From Durusdinium trenchii (Eukaryota > Sar > Dinophyceae > Suessiales > Symbiodiniaceae): 64,000 nt of DNA. Positions 46,566-57,128 of this stretch are shown piece by piece; position 1 is the first letter of the stretch, and every line of letters begins with the position of its first letter. The notes beneath the pieces were generated by a model. The model made no database searches. It was not told the DNA's origin and saw only the letters and a list, made by a program, of their open reading frames with translations. Where the stretch lies: NCBI GenBank assembly GCA_963970005.1, contig CAXAMN010023361.1, positions 2,199,007 through 2,263,006 on the forward strand, in the 5' to 3' direction. Both the position numbers and the translations under genes were made by a program.

Positions 46566-46839
46566 TCAGCTGCGGGGCATTGCCAACATCAACTCGCACC
46601 AATGGACCAACGGCTCTTTACAGTAGACTGTACAGATGACAAAGTAGAAAGACTATGGAAGACTCCGACTAAGAGGTTGAGATCCATTGTCAATTGTGTT
46701 CGACCTTAGCTGTTCCCCAGAAGCACATGGGGTTTGCATGATTGATCGAACTAGCCACCATGTTTGGGCCCTAAAATGTTCGTCATTAAAGGAGGGATTG
46801 ACTGGTGCCTCCCCAGGTGCCTTCCCCAGGTGCCCACAG

Positions 46840-46924
46840 CAAATCAGCGGAAAAAATCCGCGGAACCTCCGTGAGGCAGAGATCTTGGCGGCCTTCTCGG
46901 ACGAGGGGGTGCGAGGCTGGAGAC
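46840..46924 (+). CDS. exon, hypothetical
   Basis: After CCCACAG the frame reads QISGKNPRNLREAEILAAFS then DEGVRGWRR, ending at GGAGAC|GTACAG. Composition is clearly exon-like. Upstream, CCCCAGGTGCC is doubled. Unknown function. Confidence 0.45.
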
Positions 46925-47696
46925 GTACAGTGGCTGGAGACGTGGGAAGCGGGGCGTGGTGCTGCTCATTATTGATTCATTATATATTTGTCATTATTTG
47001 TCTATATATTTTTGAAACCTGTGGCCATGCATCTAACGTTTGTTCAATTGATTTGGGGGGTTGGCCAAGAATAGAACACCTAGAATCATTGAGTCATATT
47101 GCCATTGTTGCTGCTAGTGGTTTCCCCTTTGCTTTGTGACCAAGCTGTCACACAGGACATCTTCGTGTATGGCTAAGTTGCGATCCAATAAAAACTGCAA
47201 CACTGATGACAAGGACGCAGACTTGGATAAGTTGATCGTACATGATTGTTTAGCATCAATATTAATATCAACAGCCTATTTGTGAGCAGCGCTATTTGTG
47301 ATCAACATTAACGACCACCAGTGATGGTTGAAATTCACTAGAGATGGCTTTGCAGTACTTTTCACCACTTCTTGAAACACATGCTACTTCCTCAACATGG
47401 TGAACCCCCTAGACCAGTGGAGACTGGTGTGTTGTTTCGAGATGTGACGTCAGTGACGTCGATGCTCTCTTTCTGGGATAACTAACGTGGATCCCAAGGT
47501 TTGATCGTGCATGAAATTGGACTGACCTAGGAGATCCATATACCGTCCAAGGGGTGTCCAAGAGATCCTCAAGTCGTGTTCCTTCTCTCTCCGGGTTCGT
47601 CCCTTGAAAACCACGTTGGATGGCAGACGGCAAGCCCAGCGGCCTGCGGGTGACGACGTTGGTGTCTCCTCTCCTCGTGGTTCAAGAACCCATAAC

Positions 47697-47778
47697 GTAG
47701 ACTCTTGATTAATAACCCCCCGCCATTAGGATTGAGACACCTCTTCATATAAGGGGGGCCTATGAATCAAGAGTCTAC
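47697..47778. mobile_element. MITE, ~82 bp
   Basis: GTAGACTCTTGATTAATAACCCCCC at the left pairs with GGGGGGCCTATGAATCAAGAGTCTAC at the right, giving terminal inverted repeats of about 24 bp with few mismatches. No target duplication is clear. A different family from the CCATG-type elements. Confidence 0.65.
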
Positions 47779-47813
47779 ATTAATTACTTGTCTCAGAGTT
47801 CTTTGTCTCGCAG

Positions 47814-47884
47814 GGCTCTACTTGGATCAAGAGATGTGCTACAGTACCCTGATGGATCTTTGCAAAGGCCCGGGCGCCGTGTGA
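47814..47884 (+). CDS. short terminal exon, hypothetical
   Basis: After TTTGTCTCGCAG the frame reads LYLDQEMCYSTLMDLCKGPG and ends AV at a TGA at 47882. It sits 35 bp beyond the MITE. A short but well-bordered exon; function unknown. Confidence 0.35.
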
Positions 47885-48153
47885 ACGACCGATGTCCGAC
47901 CAGGAGCTCCAAGCACTGCAGTTTAAGCCTTGGCAAAGGTGCTTTTGATGTTGATTTCTCCATGTGGTGATTCCCTTGGGGAAGATTGATCATTTTCCAG
48001 ATGTTTTGTTCCTCAAGCAAATCCAAGTGAGCCTCACAAGTGGGTTTCTACTTGAGAAACCTCTACCCGCAAAATTCAGGCGTCTCGTAGGATACCTGAA
48101 CAAAGGTCACAACCGCAACAAGCTCTTTTGTACACTTCCTCTTACACAGCCCC

Positions 48154-48366
48154 TTGCACAGCCTTTGCCTATCATTTGGAGGCAGCAAACGTGTGCCCAA
48201 AATAGAAAAAACAGCACGGACCAATTCTTGGATGAGCGACATCAACTTGATGTCAACCTCACGCAGCTGTCGACCACGTCGGTCTGACCACGTTCGGCTT
48301 GGTCACGACGTGGTGGGCAATGAGTTGTTTGTGCCGCCTGCACAAAAAGAACCGGGTGTTTGCTGA
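48154..48366 (+). CDS. possible terminal exon, hypothetical
   Basis: The frame reads ARTNSWMSDINLMSTSRSCR then HVRLGHDVVGNELFVPPAQK to a TGA at 48364. The last 30 residues are the most convincing. No acceptor was fixed. Confidence 0.35.
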   Translation: MHSLCLSFGGSKRVPKIEKTARTNSWMSDINLMSTSRSCRPRRSDHVRLGHDVVGNELFVPPAQKEPGVC

Positions 48367-48820
48367 CTGTCCATTGGTAGGGAAGCCGAAGCACTGCCGT
48401 TCATAGATTTATGATTTCGACATAGAGCTTTGAATGTTCAATTCGGCGACAGCTTGAGAAAAAGGTTCTGGACACACGAAACACAAAGAGCATCAAGCAC
48501 ATGTTGATCGCAATTCATTAAGATTGGGATGATGTAAAAAAATCTTAGTTTGGAGTCACACGGTGATGATTACTTTGCTCTTGCCAACGGGTCGACCGCT
48601 GAAAATCCGTTGCCTCTATCATAGCAACGGGTCGACCGGCGATGTTTGGAGGTGTGAATATCTTCCAGCACCACACAGCATTAGACCCCCTTATCATGGT
48701 GCCGTGAAAACCCATCCTTTGACAGTGAAGACCACGTTTGTAGATCTTCAAAGTGTCCAGCAAAGTACTTGTTTGATGGTGGAACCCTCAAAAAGTCATA
48801 AAACCTCTATTCTCCTCCAG

Positions 48821-49095
48821 GAAACCAATGGGCGGTGAAAGACCCGGCACATTGGATCAATGATCTTCCACGGTCCATGTTCAGGACCGTCACAGGGTCT
48901 TTCTGCGACACTCGCAGAGCGGCTCCCACAGGTTGGCAGTTGGAGCCGCCTCATCAGCAGAACCTCTCCGTGAACTTCCGCACTTGGGCCGGGGCCCCCG
49001 AACTGAGGTTTGGGCGAGGGGGGCCTCGCCTCAGCCACCATCCAAAGGCGAAACCTCGACCATCCGTTCTTTGGGGGTGTCTAATGGAGATTTGA
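48821..49095 (+). CDS. exon, hypothetical; well-bordered 5' end
   Basis: After ATTCTCCTCCAG the frame reads NQWAVKDPAHWINDLPRSMF, then RTVTGSFCDTRRAAPTG, and continues NLSVNFRTWAGAPELRFGRG to a TGA at 49093. A donor-like CACAG|GTTGG at 48931 could split it. No domain is recognised. Confidence 0.5.
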
Positions 49096-49193
49096 TTGAT
49101 CTATAGTAGGTTGGGTAGGTGGGCAGTCCAAACTGCAGACCTGGAAATGAATGCTGAAATTCTTGGGTCTTGATCTCTCAAAGTTTCAAACAG

Positions 49194-49297
49194 AAGCCTC
49201 AGTGAAGGTTGAGGAATCTGGGAAGTTGAACCTCGGCAGAATCCAGTTCCGCCTCGTCGGTCCTGAGACCCCTCGCTCCCGCGGCACGCGTCCTTAG
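49194..49297 (+). CDS. terminal exon, hypothetical
   Basis: After TTTCAAACAG the frame reads ASVKVEESGKLNLGRIQFRL and ends VGPETPRSRGTRP at a TAG at 49295. Its phase does not match a simple join to the exon ending near 49095. Function unknown. Confidence 0.45.
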
Positions 49298-50033
49298 GAC
49301 AGGAAGAATGCGCAGAATGTGCCCTGGAGCAGCATTGGAGCATCACATGTTGTACAACATGTGTCCAGACATCACTTGAACTTGGACAGCTTGCTTGGCC
49401 AGGTGAAGAGGTGATGAGGTGGTGAAGAGGTGGTGTCACATCCGTTGCTGGAAGCTATTAGCATCTATTAGCTATATAATTAGCTTATTTATCTTGAGTG
49501 CAACATATAGACTTGGAGGTTTCTCTTTTTACCAGCAACCAGCAACCACTAGAGACGCTTTCAGACTTATAGTATCCAATCAAATCCAACGGACATGGAC
49601 AACGGTCCGTTGAGGATTTTGGTCGACCGTACAGGACCTTTTGGTCGATCACGGACAATGATTCAACCAGACAGTTCACTCACTTTCCTCTCCAAGTTAG
49701 TCATAAGATGCACCGCAGAGGTATTTCCTTTAGGCCCTTTAGGACACATTTTCTTCATCGGAAGGGACATTGTCTCCAGGGTTGTTGGCAGGTTTTAAGT
49801 TGTCGAGGTGCTTGACGTTGGCGAAATCGGGATGGATTGGAGTACATGAGAAGCCTATATATACTGTATATTTATACTATATGCATTATGTATACAAGTA
49901 ATTAAACCACTAGTTGCGCGTCCCCCGAAAGGCTTGCGTTTCCTGACACTGTGTCACTGTGTCTTGCCCATCCCTCACATAGATAGAGACGCACACGACC
50001 TCCCGCATAGTAGAGGCTTTGCCTCTATTAGCA

Positions 50034-50227
50034 GTGCCGCGAGGCTTGAGGCTTGGGGCCCTTTGTTTTGCCACGGGACACAACCTTCTCAGCAGCCCAT
50101 TGTGTTGGCACGCACCGCTCTCCTTTTCCCCTCGCCCACGTTTTGGGCGGTGAGCACATCAGGTGAAGCACATCATGCAGCGAGGTCCCTGGGTTTTGGT
50201 GCCTCGACCGCAGTAGAAAAAGAATGA
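50034..50227 (+). CDS. terminal exon, hypothetical
   Basis: After TGCCTCTATTAGCAG the frame reads ARLEAWGPLFCHGTQPSQQP, IVLARTALLFPSPTFWAVST and ends GFGASTAVEKE before a TAG at 50225. The frame is open upstream to 49934. Composition is exon-like; family unknown. Confidence 0.45.
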
Positions 50228-50378
50228 AAAAAGATAACTCGGAGCCCGTCCCCCCAAATAAAAGACAAACTCCTACCAGAATCCCGGTTTGAACGGTTGA
50301 TGAATCAAACCCTAAACCCAAAAACCCGACCTACCAGAACGGTAGAACATCTCCTATGTCAGGGGTGCCTCTTCTTCA

Positions 50379-50468
50379 TCCCCAGACACTCCATGGAATA
50401 CATCCATTGGGGTGGTTTCAGGGGTCAATGTAGGCATATTTTATACCATACATGGAGTGTTTGGGATC
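50379..50468. mobile_element. MITE, ~88 bp, CCATG-type, both ends present
   Basis: TCCCCAGACACTCCATG at the left end pairs with CATGGAGTGTTTGGGA at the right. TCA flanks both sides and may be the target duplication. Related copies lie at 31843-31961, 23163 and 23985. Confidence 0.7.
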
Positions 50469-50481
50469 ATCAATAGTCTAC

Positions 50482-50891
50482 CTGAGCGGATGTCCCCTTT
50501 TGCCGATGTCCACCGCTGATTTGCTCGGACGTTCGGATGACTCGGTGGGCTTGCAGCCCCTGGCATGTTCTGGTCGTGGCGCCTGATGCGTCCTTTATTG
50601 ATTGTTCCGGGCATTGCACTTTCACACTACAGTATACAGCTCATCGGTTGGCTCCTGCAATAGCGAGGCTCATCGGTTGGCTGGCGATTGAGCCGAAGGG
50701 ACAGAAGAACCGAACGTAGGAACCTTGAAAACATGGGGTTTTAATTTGCTTTCACACCGTGGTTGCTCCCACTGCTCTGCCATGGGAGGATCACTGGGCG
50801 CACCGTCCGATTCGTCCGCGATCATTTGCTTGCGAACCTGTCGTGCGTCAGAGTTTGCGAATCTCAACGTAAAGCGCCGTTCGTCGCGAAT
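50482..50891 (-). CDS. two exons of a minus-strand gene, hypothetical
   Basis: The upstream exon (50891-50724) is framed by CTCATTACTTGAG and TTCAAG|GTTCCT, phase 0 at both ends, 56 codons: IRDERRFTLRFANSDARQVR, then KQMIADESDGAPSDPPMAEQ and ESKLKPHVFK. The frame stays open further upstream (AVRCIFVSFNDSLLE), so the true start may lie near 50945. The second exon (50559-50482) is framed by CATGCCAG and CTCAG|GTAGAC; two of its frames look plausible (HRVIRTSEQISGGHRQ; CKPTESSERPSKSAVDIG). Acidic-basic linker character; no family recognised. The + strand across the same bases is open but looks less natural. Confidence 0.5.
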
Positions 50892-51343
50892 CTCAAGTAA
50901 TGAGTCGTTGAAAGAAACAAAAATACATCGGACAGCCTTGTTGGGGTTTCACTTGGGGTGTGGGACTCTGCGATACTATGTGGAATGGGTTTCACTTCGT
51001 GGATGGGGTCCCAGAATTAGGACCAAAACATTCAGATTGAGACTTCCATTGAAAGGACGTTTTTGCGATGGCTCGCATCTGAAAAAAATGCTCCAACTGA
51101 TCATGTGGGTAATGTGTATATTAACTTCATGTTTCCCTGTCCGACCGGTCCTTTTGAAGCCAGGGCCGCAAGTCAATCACTGCAAGTCCAGCGGTTTCAA
51201 CTCAAAGCTTTAAGGGGAAGACTGTATACTGTAGTACCTTCATGCACCTTCAATTGCAAGCATTGGAATCCCATTGAAATCCAACGTCATCATGCTGCTC
51301 TGATGTTTGGATACTCAGACAGCCAATTCCCTTTGAAAACCTG

Positions 51344-51637
51344 AAGGCATGTGGCGAATTGGGTGTCCAGTGGGTCGATATTCCTGCAAAACCGATGCTG
51401 ATCTCATGCTGTGCAGTGTGTGACACCGCGGGGCATGGTGTCCGCAGGTGTGTCCTCTCCAACAGCCCAGTTCAATCGGTTTCCCATGTGTCGAACGTCC
51501 GAGTTGTGGCCATTCAAATTTGACACAGACAGAACATGCAAATGCAAAGCGAGCACCATCCGATTGGGCACCTGTAATCCCCGGCGAGCCGCGAGCACTG
51601 CTCTGAAAGTCCAACGTTGGTATGGCTGAAGGATCAC
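51344..51637 (-). CDS. coding-like stretch, minus strand, unresolved
   Basis: On the minus strand LQVPNRMVLALHLHVLSVSN and LNWAVGEDTPADTMPRGVTH share a frame to a TGA near 51404. A short exon-like block, EYRPTGHPIRHMPS, lies at 51387-51344 between TTTTGCAG and CTTCAG|GTTTTC. It may be further parts of the gene at 50482-50891. The + strand is also open. Confidence 0.3.
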
Positions 51638-51769
51638 ACAGGTTCCAAGCTGGTGTTGTTGTTTGTGGTCATATAAGGATCAGAACTGGGGTGCAGTCTA
51701 TCTTCTAAATGCTGGTTGCCAAGAACTGGGGCATGAGTCCGAGGTGTTATGTACTCGTACGGTTCTATT

Positions 51770-51860
51770 TGCAGACATTTCTATGTACGTTTCTATGTTA
51801 TGTCATGTTATGTACGTTTCTATTTCATGTTATGTACGTTTCTATGTACGTGTCTATTTG
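51770..51860. repeat. TATGTACGTTTC short tandem repeat
   Basis: Six or more copies of TATGT(ACGTTTC) with TCATGT variants stand in a row. Confidence 0.8.
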
Positions 51861-52568
51861 CAAAGAAATTCAAACATCGAGAGAAGAGCCGTGAGTTCAT
51901 TCCATTCAGGTGCTGTTTCCAATGTCGACCACAGTCCTGCACATTGGCAGACAGGAGCGGCCGGGGGCCCGATAGCAGGGTGTAGAATCCATACGCAAAT
52001 TCAGCCGCTGCGCTTTTCTAACCATTTTCAGGATTGGCAAAGTGGGGCAATGTGCAAGGCTCATGGAAGCATCAACAAACACCTCCAGACAAGAGGCAAA
52101 TATAAGCTATTGCATTTGAGTGCATATATACTGTATATATATATATCAAACAAAACATTGGAAACTGGACTGGACTGGACATGTAGAAACCTGGTCCAAC
52201 AAGGTGTGATTATCCTGATGGGTAGGGACCGCCCGAGGTGCACGATCCATTGGCCTCTAACATTGACATGCAGTATACATACAGGCAACAGACAATGTCA
52301 TGCCCAGAAGCAAGAGTAAACCAGAATTTGCTGCAGGGAAGGTTTCGTGAGATGTCGTGCCCAAACCTGAATCGCAGGCGACCTCTATAGATGTTTGTGT
52401 CCAAATGTATATTCGGGGGTTTGCACTTTAGGCATGAGGTATGACTTTTGCATCTAGCGGTGCCATGCATGACTAGGCAACCTAGGCAGGACTTAGGCAT
52501 AGTGTTTCCCCTGTATCAGCCATGTTCATGTCCATGAAAGAGCTGGGTGTTTAACACGTGTCCCCTAG

Positions 52569-52713
52569 TTTTCTCAACCGGGAAGGTTCGAACGCACGCG
52601 GAGGAACACCAGCACCGCGGCTTCAAACTCTTTGACTATGGCACCTCCGCAGAGGTTGCACCGTGTCGGGATCCCCACCGTGTTTCTCCATTTGTTCCAT
52701 GTGGATATGCCAG
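52569..52713 (+). CDS. exon, hypothetical
   Basis: Framed by GTGTCCCCTAG and GCCAG|GTGAAG. The frame reads FSTGKVRTHAEEHQHRGFKL, then FDYGTSAEVAPCRDPHRVSP and ends FVPCGYA. A minus-strand frame at 52848-52636 (PADDPHVNYLAKRINCMSKV) partly overlaps and is also plausible; I prefer the + exon because of its codons and donor. Function unknown. Confidence 0.45.
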
Positions 52714-53251
52714 GTGAAGTGCAGTGTGCGTTTGTAGAGACTCATGGAAGATTGCTAGCACTTTGGACATGCAATTGATCCTTTTAGCTAAGTAGTTGAC
52801 ATGGGGATCATCAGCAGGATTCTTGACATCCAAAGAGGGCAGTTTCAAGGGACCTCACCTGACCGAGGGTGCGGCACAAAATCATGATGTGACGACTGAC
52901 TACTCATCAAGTAGGCCTCAAAGTACCCTCAGAAGGATCAGAAGGTAGGGACTGACTCCCAAGTACACTTACACTCAACGTAGTTCAACATTGGAGCCCA
53001 AACCGAGAAGGTTTGGAGTCAGTCCATGCGGCCATGAATGGGTTTGAAGAAACGCACTATTGGGGTTCGTTGTCGCCAAATCGAAGCATCCGTGGGATAC
53101 ATTGGGCACCTCACAAAGCCAAGAAGACCCTCCTTCAGAGTTGCTGGATCCCACCTTTATACCAATAAATCAATCCAAACGAAACCGTTTCCAGAACACT
53201 TCATAAAGTTTATGTCCTTCGGCTTGCCAGCCTTGATCTTGATGTTCGCAG

Positions 53252-53486
53252 GTCCGGGCCAGAAGAATTTGCCAGCCACACTCACGCCGCCGTTCGCCCT
53301 TTTCTGTGCCATTTGGCTAGACAACTTGTCAACCCCAACTCCCCGTTACATAAGCGTAGCAACGCGCTAGCCTGGCATTTGTGCCCTGCCGGGGCACTCG
53401 GTGCACCTGGCCCTCTGGCTTCGGCAGCTTCGGGTGCTTGGATCACGGGAAGAACTCTGATGGTGCAAAGATGTGTAGAGCCGTGA
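53252..53486 (+). CDS. terminal exon, hypothetical
   Basis: After TTGATGTTCGCAG the frame is open for 77 codons: SGPEEFASHTHAAVRPFLCH, LARQLVNPNSPLHKRSNALA, then an Ala/Gly/Pro stretch, ending LMVQRCVEP at a TGA at 53484. The minus strand is open too but less natural. Unknown family. Confidence 0.45.
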
Positions 53487-53756
53487 TGTTGCTTCTTGCA
53501 TGGCTTATAATTAGAGTATGTCAAGAGCTTTGCATCAAAAGAACATGGTCTTTGAATTCTATATATAGTGGCTAAGGGTTGGTGAAACTTCCACACTCAC
53601 TCGTGAGCAACCTTAGTGTCGGCCAGTTGCTCGATGAGAATCTATCGAACCTTGTGGAGCACATCATATAGGAATTTGGTTAAACAACACGAGCTACTTT
53701 TGCAACGGCAGTATTTTATCCCTGCTTTTGGTTAAACATGTCCAAGGTATGATAAG

Positions 53757-54127
53757 ATGTGGAAGATTACTAGAAATGAAGGTTGGGGAAGGAAAGCACC
53801 ACTTCTCACAGAAGCATTTTTGACAAAACAGCTGCTTGGCTGTCTGAAATGCACGAATCCTGATACAATTTGTTTGAATTACCTGGTCAAGGATCATACA
53901 TTCATAGACGTAGATGAGTACTTACCATATAGTCCCAAATCTCTTTTTCAACGGATGATCGAGCGATGGAGGATTCTGGGCCATCAATCAAAGAAAGGGT
54001 TGTCAGGTTTGAGTCCAAGGATGGTTTTGAAAATGGATAGTTGATACTCCCAAGATCTCCCATTCGGCTTCGGGTCTTCATCCCTTTTCGCACCGGCCCA
54101 CGGACCAGCGATGAGGTCCTGCGCTGA
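53757..54127 (+). CDS. coding-like region, frame unresolved
   Basis: One frame runs from ATG 53757 with CTNPDTICLNYLVKDHTFID to a TGA at 54042. A second reads MEDSGPSIKERVVRFESKDG up to a TAG at 54038 and goes on in the same frame, PIRLRVFIPFRTGPRTSDEV, to a TGA at 54125. A minus-strand frame is also open. This is either a decayed gene or several small exons. Confidence 0.35.
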
Positions 54128-54165
54128 AGATTCATTTACGTGTCCTCATCTTTCTGACTAAAAAG

Positions 54166-54390
54166 ATGCGCCTTGAACTGCAAGAAGCACAGGCAGGCCA
54201 GGGGGCGGTCGTGGCTGTTTCCGAAAACGGCTGGTTCGTTTCCCCGATCAAAGAACACCATAATATACTGTTGAAGCATCGTCACCAGAGAGAGTATTAC
54301 AGCAAAAGAAAGAACTACATGCAGGAAAGTATTATGACATGTTGTTTTGCAAGTTTGCCAGAAGGATGCGTCGTCCACCGTAAACTATAA
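54166..54390 (+). CDS. exon, hypothetical
   Basis: ATG 54166 follows TCTTTCTGACTAAAAAG, an acceptor-like end. The frame reads MRLELQEAQAGQGAVVAVSE then NGWFVSPIKEHH; after about 54255 the codon quality drops, so the exon may end there although the frame is open to 54390. Confidence 0.4.
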   Translation: MRLELQEAQAGQGAVVAVSENGWFVSPIKEHHNILLKHRHQREYYSKRKNYMQESIMTCCFASLPEGCVVHRKL

Positions 54391-54483
54391 GGATGAATAT
54401 AAATGAACATAAAAGAAGAAACATGAAACACCTTGCAGATGGACAACCGTTTATAGTAATTAACAAGATGCGTTTCTTCTCAG

Positions 54484-54751
54484 GTTTGTCTCCGCCACAA
54501 AGACAGTGAGGAGTGTTGTGTTGCAGTATCTTTGTTTGCGCATAGACGTCGATGTTTGTACCAAGCCGGAAAAGGATGACACACCAAAAACAAAATCGAT
54601 AACCAGAGTTCGTAAAACACCTCCCCGTACACTCGTACGCAATGGCCCACTAGCTGTACTAGCTGTGCGGGCGTCTGGAATGAATTGTCCCATGGCATAT
54701 GTTTGCCAGCTCACACACGCATGCATGCATACTACCCATGTTGCACTTTAG
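54484..54751 (+). CDS. terminal exon, hypothetical
   Basis: After GCGTTTCTTCTCAG, a strong acceptor, the frame reads FVSATKTVRSVVLQYLCLRI, DVDVCTKPEKDDTPKTKSIT and RKTPPRTLVRNGPLAVLAVR to a TAG at 54749. Basic linkers lie between hydrophobic strands. No domain is recognised. Confidence 0.5.
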
Positions 54752-55254
54752 TCGGAGCACTGTAAAGCGATAAGGAAGAAACACATATCACATTAAAGTG
54801 GTATATATGCATGGAACTATTCAGGGGGGTAGACAACCTCAAGTGTGTTCACTGCAGTGCTCGCTGTGCTCCAAGTCGGGTAGGTAGAGACTCACGGCTG
54901 TGCAGTTCTTTGGTTCAATCTTGGTTCAACGAAGCGTCTTTTATTGCCTGTGGTACCTCGGAGAGGTAGCCCCCACTTGTGGAAGTTTTTTTGGGGGTTG
55001 GCTTGCCGACTGTGTATTAGACGTAGGGAGACCTTCCAACTTCTCCAAGCAGTGCAGCAGTGTGCTTTAAGCTGGAAATCCGCTTCCTTGAAATCCGGAA
55101 CCATACGACTTATATGGGCATGCGCGGCGATGTTGAATCATTTTGTGGATTCAAGGGTGTGGCATTTCCATTCTGTATATTATACATGCCACAAATTTCT
55201 ATACTTGTTTGTGCTAAGTCGGTGACAAAATGAGATCAAGTCAAGTCAGCTCCT

Positions 55255-55480
55255 CAAAGTGGAGACCTTCTTGGGTTGCGGCGCAAGGAACCCTCCGCGT
55301 GGAACCTTCCGCGTGGAACCTTCCGAATGGCCGAGGTTTGCCAACTCATCGACGCTTTCCTCCACGGCCGCTGTCTTCCAGCCTCAGGAGAGCACCGCGG
55401 AGGGCGAGTTCGCCCTCGCTGAGTCGGGGAGATGGGACGACCGGACCCAATGCTTAATCAATCCTTCCCATTTGGGACGG
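55255..55480 (+). CDS. GC-rich exon, frame uncertain
   Basis: One frame reads MAEVCQLIDAFLHGRCLPAS to a TGA near 55434. Another reads FQPQESTAEGEFALAESGRW then DDRTQCLINPS. A 15-bp word, CGCGTGGAACCTTCC, is doubled at 55298-55325. Exon status is likely; the frame is not decided. Confidence 0.35.
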
Positions 55481-55853
55481 AATACCTCTTCATACCTCTT
55501 CATTTGGGGGGTTCATCTAAGTATGAATATGAGCAGTCCGTATGCGGCACTGCTGTAGGAGTCGCACATAAAAGCAAAGTCTAGCAACCACCCCCCACCA
55601 CCCCGGGCACCCACTAACCACCCTGAAAGCAGCCTTCTTGAAAGGCGTCCTTCTTAACTTGTGTTTTTTGATCAGCACCTTGCGAAACGTTTGTGATGGC
55701 TTACTCCCATGATGTCCCATGTGGATGTTAAAACAAGGAAATGGGTTCACGCGAAACCAAGTCTGGACAGTCTGGACCCTCCCAGCTCTGCAGCATAACA
55801 AACGACTGAATAGGTTGCAGCGGATTTTCGCAGCACGCCAGGGCGTCGCAGCC

Positions 55854-56775
55854 ATGGAATACCAATACTATGGCCAGCAGATGAACTCCTATGACATGGG
55901 GAGCATCTTTGCTGTTTTTTTTCCCCATGCGGTCGTGTTTGTTTTCAGCACTGCAAGGACTATACCCCACTTAAGCAGAAGTCATCATCAAATATTTCAT
56001 GTATTTGATAACCTTTTGTGCTGCAAGCTGACTTTAGGGAAGTTTTCATTTCGGGACAGATCCACGGACTTGGTAAAAAGCCACTGGGACCGTGACATTG
56101 CTTTCACAGGACTTTGGAGGCACATAACCACTTCACAAAATGGGAAGACGGAGCAATATTTGCTGGGGGCGTGGACTGGTTGTTGACAGGAGACAGGAGA
56201 CTTTTGTTGCACCAGTCGTATGAACATATAAATATTGTGTATTGATATTGTAATTCTATTGTATCCGTATATACCGTGTGTGTATGTATATATACATATA
56301 ATTACATATACATATAACATATATATATATGAACAGATCCAGACCCTAATTTAACTTCAATTGGGGATGCATGTTATGCAGGTAATCTTGGGTTTTCAGC
56401 AACAGGGTGGCGTCTTGGTGCCGTGCCGATGTGAGGTTACGGTCTTCTCATGGGCAATAGGGTGGTACTTGAAGGCCCTCTCCGAAACTTGTACAGCTAC
56501 CTTTCGGGCCAAAAAACTGAGGCTATCACTACGGCTATGACCACACTTACTGCAGCAACCACTACTCAAACGGTGGTTTCCACTTGCCTCAGAAGCAAGA
56601 GGTGTTGAACCTGGATGACTTCTCAGACTCTTGGCATAAAACAGATGTCAGACTGGCCCCTGGTGATAGATTACCACCACAATATTTATACGGATGTGTG
56701 ACTTCAGACCCTGTTGCTTGGGGCTCAGGGCCACTTTTGACGTGGAACTTGTTTTATATGATTCTTGAACATTAA
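55854..56775 (+). CDS. small Tyr/Gly/Gln/His-rich protein, two exons, 100 residues
   Basis: Exon 1 (coding 55854-55902) starts MEYQYYGQQMNSYDMG behind an acceptor-like GGATTTTCGCAG. Exon 2 (56522-56775) enters in matching phase with YHYGYDHTYCSNHYSNGGF, then QEVLNLDDFSDSWHKTDV, and ends at a TAA at 56773. The intron (55903-56521) would start GC and end AG, as elsewhere in the window. The N-terminal third, rich in Y, G, Q, N and H, looks prion-like or RNA-granule-like; that is composition, not proof. The C-terminal half is ordinary. The TAA could be intronic if the real exon ends earlier. No family is recognised. Confidence 0.5.
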
Positions 56776-56779
56776 TCAA

Positions 56780-56862
56780 CGGCTTCTAGGTTGGAGGCCA
56801 TCGCTTCTAGGTTGGAGGCCATTGCCACTAGTGGCAAGAAGCTACTAGTAACAAAGGCTAGG
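56780..56862. repeat. TTGGAGGCCATCGCTTCTAGG and CTACTAG repeat copies
   Basis: CGCTTCTAGGTTGGAGGCCAT occurs twice in a row, followed by GGCAAGAAGCTACTAGTAACAAAG. This joins the GGAGGCCATCG words to the 39-bp minisatellite words. Confidence 0.7.
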
Positions 56863-57128
56863 CTCCAAAGCCCACGGTGTAGTTAGTTGCTGTCATGCTC
56901 GCTTGGATCATGCTCCAGGATCATTTGGATGCTATGAAATCCAGACGATGGCCATTGGTCGATGAGTTCTTCTAACCTGGCCAAACACTACAAACAAAAA
57001 TAGAAGTGTATCATATCAGCGATATCAACTTACCCGCGCGTCAGGCTTGTTTCCTCGGCAACAAGTAACAAGTCAACTTTGTTTAGCAGCTAGCCATTGC
57101 ACGCAATTCCTCTCACGGGTACTCATGC

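Noticed and set aside
51663-52319. 218-codon + ORF
   Set aside because: Runs through a TATGTACGTTTC tandem repeat and TA repeats; Tyr/Val/Cys-rich composition follows the repeat.
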